Assembly: GCA_907164885.2 (NCBI GenBank)
Contig: OU015499.1
Location: 153,368,408 to 153,432,407 of the forward strand
Reading direction: 5' to 3'
Length of the DNA stretch: 64,000 bases
DNA from: Dolomedes plantarius
Taxonomy: Eukaryota; Arthropoda; Arachnida; Araneae; Dolomedidae
Part shown: piece after piece, positions 1 through 10,118 of the stretch
Layout: each line of letters starts with the position of its first letter
Position numbering within the stretch: the stretch's first letter is position 1
Translations under genes and position numbers: made by a program
Notes under the pieces: generated by a model
Seen by the model: the letters and a program-made list of their open reading frames with translations, nothing else
Told to the model about the DNA's origin: nothing
The model's database searches: none

Positions 1-7
1 GTATTCT

Positions 8-1389
8 CTACATTCTGTTCCAGGACGAAAATTTAAGGAGAAGTTTGTTATGGATCGGTTCAAGTTCCACGGGATTTAAGTTCACACCAATCTCCTCAGT
101 CTGTCCTTCCACAGTTTCTTCGTCTTGCAGATTCCTTACATCTGGTTGATCAGGACTTTGGACATCGAAGCTCTTTTTACTTTCTCTGAGCAGGTGGTCT
201 ACATCAAGCTCCGGAATCTTTCCGTCAGGCCAGGTAGTAGTGGACAGCCAAGGTGGTCCCTGTCGCCAGAGTGTACTATCAATGAGTGCTTTGAGTGGTG
301 CACCCCTTGTCAGCATGTCTGCAAGATTTTATTTTCCATGGCAGTGGCGCCAGTTCATGGGATCGGTCTGTTCATGGATTTCTCTGATACGATTTGATAC
401 AAATGGCTTCCAGTTCGTGGCTGCACACTTGATCCAATGGCATGTTATTGTGGAATGTGACCACAGTACAATGTTGGATTATTTCAGTTCAAATAGTCTT
501 TGCAAGTAACTAGCCATTCTCGCTCCGATTAGTGCACTCATTAGCTCTAACAGCGGAAGAATAAGTTTTTTTAATCGGGCTACTCGGGCTTTTGACAGAA
601 TCAATTTTATCTCAATTTTATTTTTCCTAACATTTCGAAAATAAGATACTGCACCAAATGCAATTGGACTCGCATCACAAAATACGTGTGCTTCAACTTT
701 TCCGTCCAAATCTTTACCAAAATACCCCCTTTCCAAACGCCAATCTTGTAACTCTTCCATTTCAGAGCACCAAATTTTCCATTTAATCCTTTGTTCCTCT
801 GGAATTTCTTGATCCCAGTCTAAACCTAGTTCCCACAATTCTTGCAACAAACATTTTACTCTAATCACATATGGAGCTACGAAGCCCAATGGGTTTAACA
901 ATTTGGCAGCCACCTGTAAAATGTAGCGTTTGGTTATTTTTACAGCTTCCCGAATCTTTAGTAAACCAACAGTTTCTAACTTTAATAAATCATCCTTTCT
1001 ATACCAAATCATTCCTAACACCTTGACATTACTATCAGCGCAACCATCTTCACTAAGCTTTCCCTGGTTAATCCGCAAATCCCTCAACTCTTCAGAATTC
1101 GTATTGAATTTCCTTAAATTCATACTAGCGTCACTCAAAATATCAACATCATCTTGAGCAAGACATTGCGCTTCTTCAACAGATCTGCCCCCAAATTTAA
1201 GATCATCAACGTACAAAATTTTGTTCAACATATCAAATGCTGCCTCATTTATAAATTCTAGGTCTATTTCAAAGTCCGACAAAACCTCAACATCACTTTC
1301 AGATTGATAGTTTATTTTGTCATTTATTCCCAAAGATTCTAAAGTGCAAAATCGTTTTAAATTTCCATTTAGCGATTCTTCCTCAACAA
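8..1389 (-). pseudogene. BEL/Pao pol: reverse transcriptase remnant, A17/RNase H region, start of integrase linker
   Basis: One minus-strand frame can be followed from about 1333 to 8 with two in-frame stops (479-481 and near 344). It opens with an acidic connector and then jumps straight to ILYVDDLKFGG, the YxDD motif of reverse transcriptase. Several hundred residues of fingers and palm that should precede YVDD are missing, an internal deletion near 1205-1250. The Pao A17 region follows (LLNPLGFVAPYVIR, VFCDASPIAFGAV). The RNase H-like part reads VLWSHSTITCHWI, where the family usually has W-T-D-S, so the aspartate is replaced by histidine. The last part (GPPWLS, DVDHLLRES) is the usual stretch before integrase, which is off the window. 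Confidence 0.85.
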
Positions 1390-1722
1390 AACCATGAAGA
1401 TTCGTAACACGCGTTCTTATGCTTTCGGGCGTAAGTGATTCAACTTACCATGAAGCGTCCAACCAAACACTGTGTCTATCGCCACTAGCTGTTTATCAAG
1501 TGGAGTTATCCGATTTGTAGAAACTATTTCCCACATCAGATCGGCACCCAAAAAGAATCTCGACTCGATTAGAGACTGAGTTAAACAATTCTATCCCCTT
1601 TTCTTTCATAAAAGGTTGGAGATCCTTTCCAGGATAATTAACAGGCGCTCCACTAATTTCATTTGTCACTAACAATTCAGTTGTCCATTCCATGTGAGGA
1701 TATCTAACATTTTGAAAGCTTA
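1390..1722 (-). pseudogene. BEL/Pao protease C-terminal half and pol connector
   Basis: Left of the MITE the minus strand resumes BEL/Pao protease sequence with VRYPHMEW and then a frameshifted GADLMWEIVSTNR and AIDTVFGWTLHGK. These are the usual end of the DUF1758 domain and the link to reverse transcriptase. A connector of the type NLKRFCTLESLGI follows. At least one frameshift lies near 1550. No catalytic residue is expected in this half. It is part of the same dead element as its neighbours. Confidence 0.72.
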
Positions 1723-1898
1723 GGGCCTGTTCACATAGGAGTCCGCTGCCTAGCGTTAAGGGAAAGATGACGTTGAGACGAAAAAAAACCAATCATAGGC
1801 GTTAAAAATTTCATTGCTAATCGTTTGGAGGTTTGTCATTGGTTAAATATATTTCAATACATTAACGCTACGCAACGGACTCCTATGTGAACAGGCCC
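1723..1898. mobile_element. MITE (GGGCCTGTTCACATAGGAGT family), copy 1
   Basis: This 176-bp element has near-perfect terminal inverted repeats of about 23 bp: it starts GGGCCTGTTCACATAGGAGT and ends with the complement (ACTCCTATGTGAACAGGCCC). It has no coding capacity. It sits inside the BEL/Pao protease, since gag-protease frame is recognisable on the right (to about 1899) and protease frame again on the left (from about 1720). Related copies are at 28169-28354, 24604-24739 and 24740-24875. The target duplication is not clear at this copy. Confidence 0.85.
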
Positions 1899-3313
1899 AA
1901 ATACGAACAACGTCATACAAAGTTTTTTGGGGAACCTTATTGCCAAATGAGTATAGTAACAGACTTTCTTTTCGAACTACAGGAAGTTTTAAATCATCAG
2001 CAACTGATTTTAACACAAAACTTCCTTGACTTCCCCGGTCAACTAAAACTGTGACATTATAATTGGTCTTATGGTTATACTTTACGTGTGCAACACATGT
2101 TTGAAAAAATACATTATTTGTGGTGTTTGACACGGGCGACACAAACGTTTCGTGATAAGTTTCGTTTGTGGTGGATTGCTTACAAATTGACGTTCTATGA
2201 TTTCGAGAACCACATTTTCCACAAGAAGTTTTAGACCAACACGCCTTTGCAAAATGACCTCGTTTAAAACATTTAAAGCAATAGTTGCTTATTTTCAGTT
2301 TATTTCTCTTTTCGTCTAACGAAAGCTCATCGCATTTATCACTTTCATGATTTTTTAAACAAAATACACACCCAGAACTGGTATTATTAGTAACCAAGTT
2401 TGCAGCAGAAAGCATGTAGTTTTTGTTTTTGTTTCTAAAACGAGGATTTCCACTATCTTTGAACTTAAAATATTCACGGGGTACGTAATGTTGCTGCTTA
2501 TGGTGTACGTTCGTTATCAGACACGTTGCTTCTCTGCTCTCAATCTCTTCACGAAGGAATTCGATTAACTCGCCAATGTCGTTTTTATTTTTTGAATTTC
2601 GAAATTTGTTAAACAACAACATTATCTCTTCGGGTAATAATTTTAAAATTACAGGAGCAATCAAATATCCATACGCTCCTGAAGTGACGTTTAAACTGTT
2701 GAAATTACGCACCTCTACTATAACGCTGTCGTACAACTTTCTTAGTGCCTTTGGATGACTGTTACTCAGGGGTTCTAAATTCAATAACCTTTTCATATGC
2801 GTACTAACCAGAAGATCAGGCCTCCCAAACCTAGTCTTCAACAAATCTACCGCTGCTTCATAATTTTCCGCCGCATTAGAAAACCCACTGATAGCTGAAA
2901 ATGCCTGCCCAACAAGACACCCTTTCAAATTACAAAACTTTTCTATTGGCGAGGTATCGTTTTTGTCTATCGCCCCTTCAAAGGAACCTCACCAATCGTT
3001 CCATGATATTTTCCCCTCCAAATTTCTTCAATTATAATTTCGGCAGTCGCACATCATTCAGATTATCTTACCTACCAATTTTATTTCCGAAATTAGAACT
3101 ACCCGTTTTAGAATTTAAGCATTTGTCAATTTTATTTTTCCATTTTATTATTTTTTCCTGGTACTCTTCTGAAACCTCGACCTCAGTTTCAAGCCCTTCC
3201 ACAGTTAGGCCTTTTTCTACTTCGGAGTCAAGAATCTGAAGTTTTTCTTTTTTCTCTATTAACTGCTTTAAAAATACTGATAAGTTGTCATATTTTTCAA
3301 ATGAATCTCCCAT
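1899..3313 (-). pseudogene. BEL/Pao gag with N-terminal half of protease
   Basis: The frame probably begins at a methionine near 3313 (MGDSFEKYD). It then enters a DUF1759-like capsid region containing YEAAVDLLKTRFGRPDLL and later LIAPVILKLLPEE. A frameshift near 3000 separates the first part from the rest; around 2945-3000 the correct frame reads GSFEGAIDKN and continues into the long open part, so the ATG at 2926-2928 is not the true start. Zinc-knuckle cysteines follow (CVFCLKNH, YCFKCFKRGHFAKAC, CGKCGSRNH). A DUF1758 protease begins with LVDRGSQGSF, where the family normally has D-S-G-S, so the catalytic triplet is altered. The reading frame is cut by a MITE at 1723-1898, and residues predicted across that border are MITE sequence, not protease. 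Confidence 0.82.
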
Positions 3314-3861
3314 TTTTAATTCTCCCTGGATTTTAGAAAAAAAGTTTGGGAGAAGTCCCATATCCTGTGCCGGGAAATTTGGCGATATTTTTTGGGCGAT
3401 AAATATTTCAATATGGTGTATTCTCATTCGTTTCTGTTGCGATGTTTTTCACGTAGTATATCTAAATGCCAATCAATTTAATTTTAGTGACGTGGTAATT
3501 TCAAACGCTATCAATTCTATAGTTTTATTTTTGAACGGATATTACTATCGCGTATGGAGAGATTGCAGGTAAGTCTCTTTGCTTCTGCCAATTTCTGGGT
3601 TTTTTCACTATGAATCCCTTACTTTTTAATTTTTCAATTTTTAAAAGTGATTTTAAAATTTTATCACAGTAATGTGATTATTTAAAAATAGGGAAATGGT
3701 TCTTGTGGATATTTTCACTATAAGAAATTTTATGTATTGCATTTTTTGGGGATATCCTTAAAAAAATGGCAGATACAATTGAGACTACCCAAAATCCCTT
3801 CCATAATTGTTTCTTCAAAACGTGGCCTTCTGGTAAGTTATAAAATTTTATTTCTTTTGAA
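3314..3861. other. Non-coding stretch beside the Pao element
   Basis: I see no gene here. Positions 3358-3430 closely match 49307-49375 (start CCATATCCTGTGCCG, then GGCGATAAATATTTCAATA), so this is a repeat, possibly Pao leader or LTR-proximal sequence. The rest is AT-rich with no recognised feature. Confidence 0.5.
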
Positions 3862-4563
3862 TTAAGGTATCCGACTACCTTTAAAACGTTGATTTTGACG
3901 AACATTCCGAAAGTGTGTTTAATCCTTTTAAAGATTGTAAATTTCTATTTCTAAATCTTCTTGTATTTTTTCTGTGCGATCATTAGAAATGAAATGAGAG
4001 CGATTTAATGGCCTTCAGCAGCTATAAATTTCAGTACAAGTTGAAAACTTTAACTACGTTTTCTGAAGAACTCATTTTTCATCAAAAATGTAAACAAATA
4101 TTGGGATATGTCTATGAAAATTTTCCCGTATGTTTTTCTTACTATTTAGAATGTAATGAACTACAGATTTGATTTTCGGTATTTTATTTGTTGATTTATA
4201 GCTGCATTTTTTAAAATCTCATGAGAAATTACTGAAATTTTACATGTAATTGCATATAATGATGTGTAATTTTTTTAGATTTCACAATATCGATTAGCTT
4301 TTACTTCATTACACTCAGAAGGTACTTGTGTACATATGACAACAAGAAATTAATGTTATATGCATAATTTTAATTTTAGAGCTAGAGTCGTTTTTGTAAA
4401 AGTTTGTTAAATTTCGACCCAAATTCATATATTTTGTTAAAAGTTGCATAGTCATGGTCTATTTTTTCATCATCTTCGTGTTTTAGTGACCCCTTCGAAA
4501 AATAAGACAGAAATTGACGCAAGTATGTTTTTTAAGTGCTCCGAAGGTAGTCGGATACCTTAA
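3862..4563. mobile_element. TTAA-flanked non-autonomous DNA transposon (piggyBac-like MITE)
   Basis: The left end reads TTAAGGTATCCGACTACCTT (3862-3881) and the right end is its exact complement (4544-4563). TTAA borders the inverted repeat GGTATCCGACTACC on both sides, and TTAA is the target duplication of piggyBac transposons. The ~690-bp interior is AT-rich and has no open frame resembling a transposase. The assignment to piggyBac rests only on the TTAA borders. Confidence 0.68.
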
Positions 4564-5192
4564 GCCTAAATGACGCCGAAAAAAATTGGCGCCGTTTAGG
4601 TTGGCTGCATTATTCTTAGTTTTCCGCCAAACTCGGAAAACTCAGAAACCTCGCCAAATAGCGCCAAGCGGCACAGGATACGGAACTCTTCCCAAAACTT
4701 TTGCTGTTAATTGCCTAATGATTTTTCTTCTTGCTCTCTTGTCTGCCATTTTGCAAAACACACTTTTTGATCAAGTTCAGCGCTATATTCAAATCAAGCC
4801 AAAAGTTTATACCTGATAATCTAAAGGTCCTTGATTAATACTGTATAATCTAAAGGTCCTTGATTAATACTGTATAATCTAAAGGTCCTTATCCCAGATT
4901 CCTTCGGCACCAAAATATTACGACGACTTCTTCAGATACAATATTTCAAAACAAATTTGAAGAGACATCAACAAACTTCAAATCACTTCAACAAATAAAA
5001 CCATTTTATTTTAAGATTACAACGCAAAAAAAAAATACATTATAATGACAAAAACTAGCTCGTTCGCTGTTCATTTCATTTCATTCTTCAGAGTGCGGTA
5101 TAAAGCACAAGGTTTTTTCACGTTCCTTTTAAAATTTACAAACCCGCTGGTGCTGAAGCCAAAGCTGTTATTCTTTTAAAAGATGACACTAA
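4564..5192. other. Non-coding stretch with a short tandem repeat
   Basis: No gene is supported. Positions 4669-4683 hold an inverted copy of a 15-mer shared with five other places in the window. A 29-bp tandem repeat lies at 4816-4890 and is annotated separately. The open frame at 4586-4816 resembles nothing known to me. Confidence 0.5.
4816..4890. repeat. 29-bp tandem repeat, 2.6 copies
   Basis: The unit starts ATAATCTAAAGGTCCTTGAT and recurs at 4816, 4845 and 4874 with no visible mismatch. The last copy stops after 17 bp. Confidence 0.9.
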
Positions 5193-5343
5193 CACCAATG
5201 TTAATGGATTCAAGACATCCTAATGTTTCCTGGCCTTTTGGGGAAATTGTGATGTCCACTTGTGAATCATTTTTGTGCTCTACTAGTTTAAGTATTAAAT
5301 AAAGTGTGGTAAGCGAATTCTTGTTTCATTCTTTTATTTTTAA

Positions 5344-5666
5344 CTAGCAGGGCTTCGCCCGGTTATGCTCGGGCTCCACAAAAGAAAAAAGGCCCTTTTC
5401 ATGGCCATACAAATGATCCCGTCAATTCCTCGTTAAATTTCCGTCAATTTTCATTCCCGTCGCTGCCGACAGATGGCTGCACCATACGGGAGATATGTCG
5501 GCCATGTTTTCTCAGGATGAGTGAAGCGGTGAAGTACTTTTAGAATTAAAATACCTTTAAAACTATTTTAAAGCTTCCAAACTAATCTTAGAATTATCTC
5601 CAGGCTTCAAAACATAAGTATACGAAGTTTCAACCAGATTCGTCAAGAAATGTAGATTTGTATACG

Positions 5667-5697
<31 letters not shown>

Positions 5698-5723
5698 GAG
5701 ACACTCTGCTTTATTTATATAGA
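5344..5723 (-). mobile_element. Non-autonomous Helitron (380 bp)
   Basis: Read on the minus strand the element starts TCTATATAAATAAAGCAGAG and ends with the hairpin GGGCGAAGCCC, then TG and CTAG. The 5' TC, the short 3' hairpin and the CTRR terminus are canonical Helitron ends. It sits between host A and T without target duplication. The homologous block at 53441-53449 reads TTTTTAATGCAATCTGCTG, exactly the host sequence that results if 5344-5723 is removed (one later mismatch). It contains a short ATAC microsatellite (about 5665-5697) and no Rep/helicase coding sequence. Confidence 0.87.
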
Positions 5724-5769
5724 TGCAATGTGCTGATCTTCTATAATAACGGCCATAGCAATAATTTTT

Positions 5770-6377
5770 AACAGACGGTTCGGTGAATACTCACAACTGC
5801 CGAATTTGGGAACCAGAAAATCAGCGTTTGATCTTAGATGTTCCGATGCATTCACCGAAAGGAACCGTGTGATGTTGATTTTCTGCATTTTTTTATTCTT
5901 GGCCCGTATTTCTTCGAGGAATTAAGTCCTAGAGGTCCAGTAACATTCTCGGTCACCGAGGAGCGATATGCATTCTTGTTACTGAATAAAATTGTTCCGG
6001 ATCTGCAATCACGTCAGAGCCTTTCACGCACAATTTTTATGCAAGATGGAGCTCCTCCACACATTAGCCTTCGTGTTTAGAACGTTCTCAAAAATCACTT
6101 TACAGAAGAACGTGTCATCAGCCTCCACTTTCCTAATGCGGGGCCTCCCCGATCCCCAGACCTCAACCCATGCGACTTTTGGCTTTGGGGGGCCTGTGAA
6201 ACATCTAGTCAGTCTTGATGAACCAAGAACTATACTTGATCTGACACACATCATTTCACGACATGTTCTCAGCATTTCCCCGCACACACTGTGGTCAACT
6301 GTAGAACATGATATCTTACGATTTCAAATGGTAGCTGAAAATGATGGCCGTCACGTTGAACATGTCTTGTTGTAATA
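5770..6377 (+). pseudogene. Mariner-like (IS630 superfamily) transposase, 5' truncated
   Basis: Around 5770 the plus strand reads LTDGSVNTHNCRIWEPENQ, then LILDVPMHSPKGTV, a stop and frameshifts. FMQDGAPPHISLRV follows, then (frame-shifted) SPDLNPCDFWLWG. The two blocks carry the second and third acidic catalytic positions of the DDD/DDE transposase fold. The N-terminal helix-turn-helix and the first catalytic aspartate are absent, since the sequence upstream is unrelated. The end (HVEHVLL then TAA) matches copy 2 closely. The two copies share their truncation, so they were amplified after the transposase was already broken. Confidence 0.82.
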
Positions 6378-6618
6378 ATTTTTTTTAACTATAGTAAATG
6401 TTGGCTAAATGTGTAATTCATCAAAAAATGCCGTCTGGTGGTGAAGTTTTTAACTATTTTTTTAATTTATTCGCTCAAACAAATTCCCATCCCTTCAATA
6501 TGTACTACACAAAATTTCATATTTTTTTAACAATAGTTTCGACTGTAGACAACTTTAAAGTAGGGAATTTTAATTGTGGACAACCTGTATATTGTATATT
6601 TATATTAAATATAAAATA

Positions 6619-6804
6619 CAGTGATTTCCGCTTATAAGAATCACGTTTGTTATTACTGTTTTTGATTCTTATAAGCGGTTGATTCTTATAACCGAAACTT
6701 CCCTTTGGACAGGCACACATACACAAATATATACTTGTACACTTATATAAACTATTATATACACTTATATAAACTATATTATAATACTTGTACACTTATA
6801 TAGC
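6619..6804. mobile_element. Insertion with pogo-like end and hairpin
   Basis: This segment is absent from the homologous block at 54330. It begins TA|CAGTGATTTCCGCTTATAAG, a terminus style seen in pogo/Tigger elements. CCGCTTATAAGAATC (6628-6642) is repeated in inverted form (6664-6678) with a 21-nt loop. The rest is a TATAC-rich low-complexity stretch. No matching right-hand terminal repeat is visible, so it is probably a fragment. Confidence 0.5.
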
Positions 6805-7080
6805 TGAAAATGATGGCCGTAATGTTGAACATGTCTTGTTGTAATAATTTTTTTAACTATAGTAAATGTTGGCTAAATGTGTAATTCATCAAAAATGCCC
6901 TCTGGTGGTGAAATTTTGAACTAATTTTTCTTTTTTAATTCGCTCAAACAAATTCCCACCCCTTCAATATGTACTACACAAAATTTCATAATTTTATGAA
7001 CAATAGACTGTAGATAACTTTAAAGTAGGGAAGTTCAATTATGGACACCCTGTATATTGTATATTTATATTAAATAACTA
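6805..7080 (+). repeat. Partial second copy of the mariner block 3' end
   Basis: From GCTGAAAATGATGGCCGTAA onward this repeats 6341-6610 with small changes, including the transposase 3' end and the stretch ending in CCTGTATATTGTATATTTAT. It holds no gene. It looks like a local duplication or an independent fragment joined to copy 1. Confidence 0.8.
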
Positions 7081-7199
7081 TTACAGCAACTTTTGTGACA
7101 TAGCTCATCGAGGCGTCTCTCCCGAGGGGAGTAGAACAAGCCAAGCCGCAAGGATTGGCGCGAAATCATCTTGGCGATAAATCACACACACAAGGAACC

Positions 7200-8640
7200 T
7201 TAGCCCAAGTATATTTAATTTCCATGTATTTTTTTTTCTATGTTGTATGACACAACTTTTTTGCTGACATGGTGGAAATGATATACGATTTCTACAATTT
7301 ACGCTATTTCTTTGTGAGTGGAGCTAAATGCTAATAAAATACGATGCATATAACCAGTGGTGGGATTCAACTGGTTCGTACCCGTTCTGTAGAACCGATA
7401 CCTGAAGTAGGTGTTGGTTGTGTGAACCGTTTGACAATGAGCACCAGTTGCATCGTTCTAAGGACAAACATTTTTTAAAAATAAACATATCCTACACCGG
7501 GTGGCTGGTCCAGTCTGATCGGAAAGGAATGGAATCCTCCTCAAAGATTGTTAAGAATAAATCACATTGCCTGTGATAAAAAGCAAACAAAATTGCCAGT
7601 GAGGACGACAATCAAACAGCAATATGGAAATATCTTCAATATCTAGGGGCTTCGCCCCTAGGCTCGCAATGCACGCTCCCCTGTTATGGCTAATAGCGAG
7701 ATACATAGGGGTGATTCTCGGGCAATGTAACGGCTTCCATCCATTTAATGTTGTCACCCTTAATGCGAAGGGCGTTTCATCACTGTTGAATTATCAGCTT
7801 TAAAATTCAATTAAAAATCGAAAATTTAAGATATAGACTTGAAATGAGGTTTACATGAATAAGAAAATTTTCAGCTTCCAGATGATGTCAATATTTTCTT
7901 TGTAAGATAAAAACTCGAGGAGCATCGATATTACATCCACATAGGGGACGATATTGCTCGAAAAACTGTGTCTCATTTTTTGATGAAAATATTAGTCTGT
8001 TTTTTAATATTTTTAAACATATGAGGTCAATTTTGAAAGAGAAATGTCTGTAGTCTTAGAATGTATAAAGATCAAAATTCTACGATCATTTTTTGGCGAG
8101 TTATCGTAATCTGAAGATGAAAAATTCAATATTTTCCCACAAAACATAAAATTAAAAAAAAAAATTAAAGTCCGACGAAGATGAGACATGTCTTACTTTG
8201 TTCCCCACATTTTTCTGCATCCATTGGCATCGGTCTCGACCCCATACCCCCAGCGGTTTCGGAGGAGATAGCGTGACAAGCTTTTGACAGCGGGAGTTAC
8301 TTTTTTTTAGAACAGAGAGACAGTTTGTCAGGCATTTAATATTTGAGAACTGTTTCTTCAAACATAATCTAGTTTTGTGCACCTCTTTTAATGTTTTTAT
8401 TTGAGTAATTAATGCATGAATTATTAAACTACTTTTCGCTACATCTTTAAGTATACATAAAATGGTCATTAGGACATAGAACCACTTGTTAATTTATTTG
8501 AAGCCCACCACTGCATATAACTATTAAACTGTTGAAAACTGTATGTTCAGACATGGTATATAGTATTTAGCAAATTAGTACTTGTTGAATGCTTCTATGA
8601 AAAAAATAAAGGAATTTTTACCAAGTTTCTTTTGGAGAGG
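7200..8640 (+). repeat. Degenerate fragment of the large duplicated unit (unit Z)
   Basis: Outside the hAT insertion, this sequence aligns with 11935-12990 of unit A. Shared anchors are the T-tract followed by TATTGCATGACA-like sequence, then TTTACGCT, GTGAGTG, AATACGTATAACTATTAAA-like sequence and CAGCAAATTAG. It is more diverged than A, B and C are from each other and soon fades near 8640. No gene is present. Confidence 0.55.
7355..8513. mobile_element. Non-autonomous hAT transposon with 8-bp target duplication
   Basis: The left end is CAGTGGTGGGATTCAA and the right end complements to CAGTGGTGGGCTTCAA. The direct repeat CATATAAC flanks both sides exactly (7347-7354 and 8514-8521), which is the 8-bp duplication typical of hAT elements. 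Unit A has the uninterrupted site (GTATAACTATTAAA near 12909). The 1159-bp interior has no transposase-like frame. A perfect palindrome, CTAGGGGCGAAGCCCCTAG, is present near 7642. Confidence 0.88.
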
Positions 8641-8674
8641 GGGGGGGGAGACTATGTAGAGTTTTATGAAGATT

Positions 8675-8682
8675 TATATCTA

Positions 8683-8717
<35 letters not shown>
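8675..8717. repeat. (TA)n microsatellite
   Basis: A TATC/TA-rich run with a long alternating TA tract follows a G-run at about 8638-8649. It is simple sequence only. Confidence 0.9.
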
Positions 8718-8722
<5 letters not shown>

Positions 8723-8792
8723 ATTGCAATTTTTATCTTTATTTTACTCAAATGTTTATTCTACAAAGTTATGAAAAGGAAATTTTAATATA

Positions 8793-10116
8793 CACTCATG
8801 TCCATAAATTAAAGATAATACCAACTCCGGCAAATGAAGGTTCGGAAACAAAACAAACGTGACTTATATATAAAGCCCTTTTATTAAACAAAAGATAAAG
8901 AACAAAAAAGATGGTGTATGTATGATACCATTCATAAAAACTACGATTTTTGCTCCCTGGAGCAATTGTAAAAAATATCTCCTTTACAAAAACTTAAAAT
9001 CTCATGGTTGGTATGATGGTTAAAATATTATATATCTTCCATGCAATGAAATACAGTCCGTACAACGCTTAGGCATGCTGAGTATCAAATTTTCGAGCTG
9101 ATCTTTGGGAAGATTACTCCGCTCAGCAAGCAATGCTCTCCCAAGTTCCGGTACAATGTAGGAGTCTGTTGACGGGCTGCAACTCGTCGGCCAAGCATGT
9201 CCCAGACATGATCTATCGGATTCAAGTCAGGTGAGAATGCTAGACATTCCATACGGGTGATATCCTCAGATTGAAGGCATTCGTTTACGATGTTTGCTCG
9301 GTGAGGACGGGCGTTGTCATCCATAAACACAAATTCTGCGCCCATGGCACCAGTAAACATACGTACGTGTTGTTCCAGAATGATGTCCCGATAAATGCCG
9401 CCATTCCTGGTTCCGATTTAAGCATGCAGATCTGTTCTGGAGCCCAGTATAATTCAAACCCCAAACGAGCAATCCTGCATCACCGTAACGGTGTCGTTCA
9501 ATGATGCTTTGGTGGTAACGGGATAGACCAATATTTCCCAAACGTCTGTACACGGTTTGCCTTGATACTGTGGTACCCGTGGCTGCAGATAGCTGACGAA
9601 CCAGGTCAGATGCTGTGCTCCGTCTTCTTCTTTTGGCAGTTACTGCCAAATACCGGTCTTCATTCGGCGTTGTAACTCGGGGACGACCTGTACTGTAACG
9701 TCTACTGACATTTCCATCATCTTAGAATCGTTGCCAAAGCCTAGAGATAAGCTTCACTTTGGGCAATTCCAAGTTCCTTGGATACTTCCATCTGAGTACG
9801 CCCACATTCCAGGCGGCCGTTAATTCTACCACGAAAAAAATCATCTACATGCGTCCTCTGTGTCATAACTATTCGGTTATGGCTCTGAGCGGCTTACAGA
9901 ACGCTTGTGAACAATTTTACTTCTTTGCCACCATACCTTATATACCCCTCTCTTACGTTCTCGTCATTGTGACGTACTATCGGCGTCATCTGGTGGCTTC
10001 CTGTAATTTGCATATTATTCTTGAAGATGTGTGTGATAATTCTACAGGTGAAATTTTTACTTTAGAGTTCGATTTCCGTGTGATTCTGAATTATCCTTAA
10101 TTTATGGACATGAGTG
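8793..10116 (-). mobile_element. Tc1-like DNA transposon, defective
   Basis: The ends are inverted repeats starting CACTCATGTCCATAAATTAA (left) and the complement of TTAATTTATGGACATGAGTG (right). Both are flanked by TA (8791-8792 and 10117-10118), the Tc1/mariner target duplication. The 1324-bp length suits a slightly shortened Tc1 element. It carries a minus-strand transposase remnant. Confidence 0.88.
9085..9860 (-). pseudogene. Tc1-like transposase remnant
   Basis: Frames in order on the minus strand include a paired-type helix-turn-helix stretch (RRRRSTASDLVRQLSAATGT, TVSRQTVYRRL). The catalytic core remnant follows with FVFMDDNARPHRANIV and SPDLNPIDHVWDMLGRR. The first block holds the second aspartate. 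The glutamate expected in SPDLNPIE is aspartate here. The region between NIGLSRY and the core is shortened, and the first catalytic aspartate block (TDES) is not visible. Several frameshifts confirm that this is not functional. Confidence 0.82.
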
Positions 10117-10118
10117 TA

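Larger units (their letters stand above)
1..3430 (-). mobile_element. BEL/Pao LTR retrotransposon, defective, runs off the left edge
   Basis: Reading right to left on the minus strand the order is gag (DUF1759-like) with zinc knuckles, a DUF1758-type aspartic protease, a pol connector, a short reverse transcriptase remnant with YVDD, the Pao A17/RNase H region and the start of the link to integrase. This order is diagnostic of BEL/Pao. Integrase and one LTR must lie left of position 1. I could not delimit the right-hand LTR; homology evidence stops near 3313-3430. The element is dead: it has frameshifts, in-frame stops, a deletion of most of the reverse transcriptase and a MITE inside the protease. 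Confidence 0.88.
5193..7230 (+). repeat. Dispersed block with mariner-like pseudogene, copy 1
   Basis: This block matches 53292-54510 in direct orientation. Both begin at ACCAATGTTAATGGATTCAA, contain the same 5'-truncated transposase, and end with a stretch that reads GACATAGCTCATCGAG and then GGATTGGCGCGAAATCATCT. Copy 1 differs by a Helitron insertion (5344-5723), an insertion with a hairpin (6619-6804) and a second partial copy of the block's 3' part (6805-7080). In both copies the right edge runs into sequence resembling the start of the large A/B/C unit. Confidence 0.82.

Noticed and set aside
1843..2928. Taking the minus-strand ORF end and ATG at face value as one protein
   Set aside because: Its last ~18 codons are MITE sequence and its first ATG is inside DUF1759-like sequence that continues upstream in frame.
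7640..7662. Palindrome CTAGGGGCGAAGCCCCTAG as a second Helitron 3' end
   Set aside because: The hairpin resembles that of the 5344-5723 Helitron, but the base after CTAG on the minus strand is A rather than the required T, and no matching TC start is visible. It may be a decayed relative.
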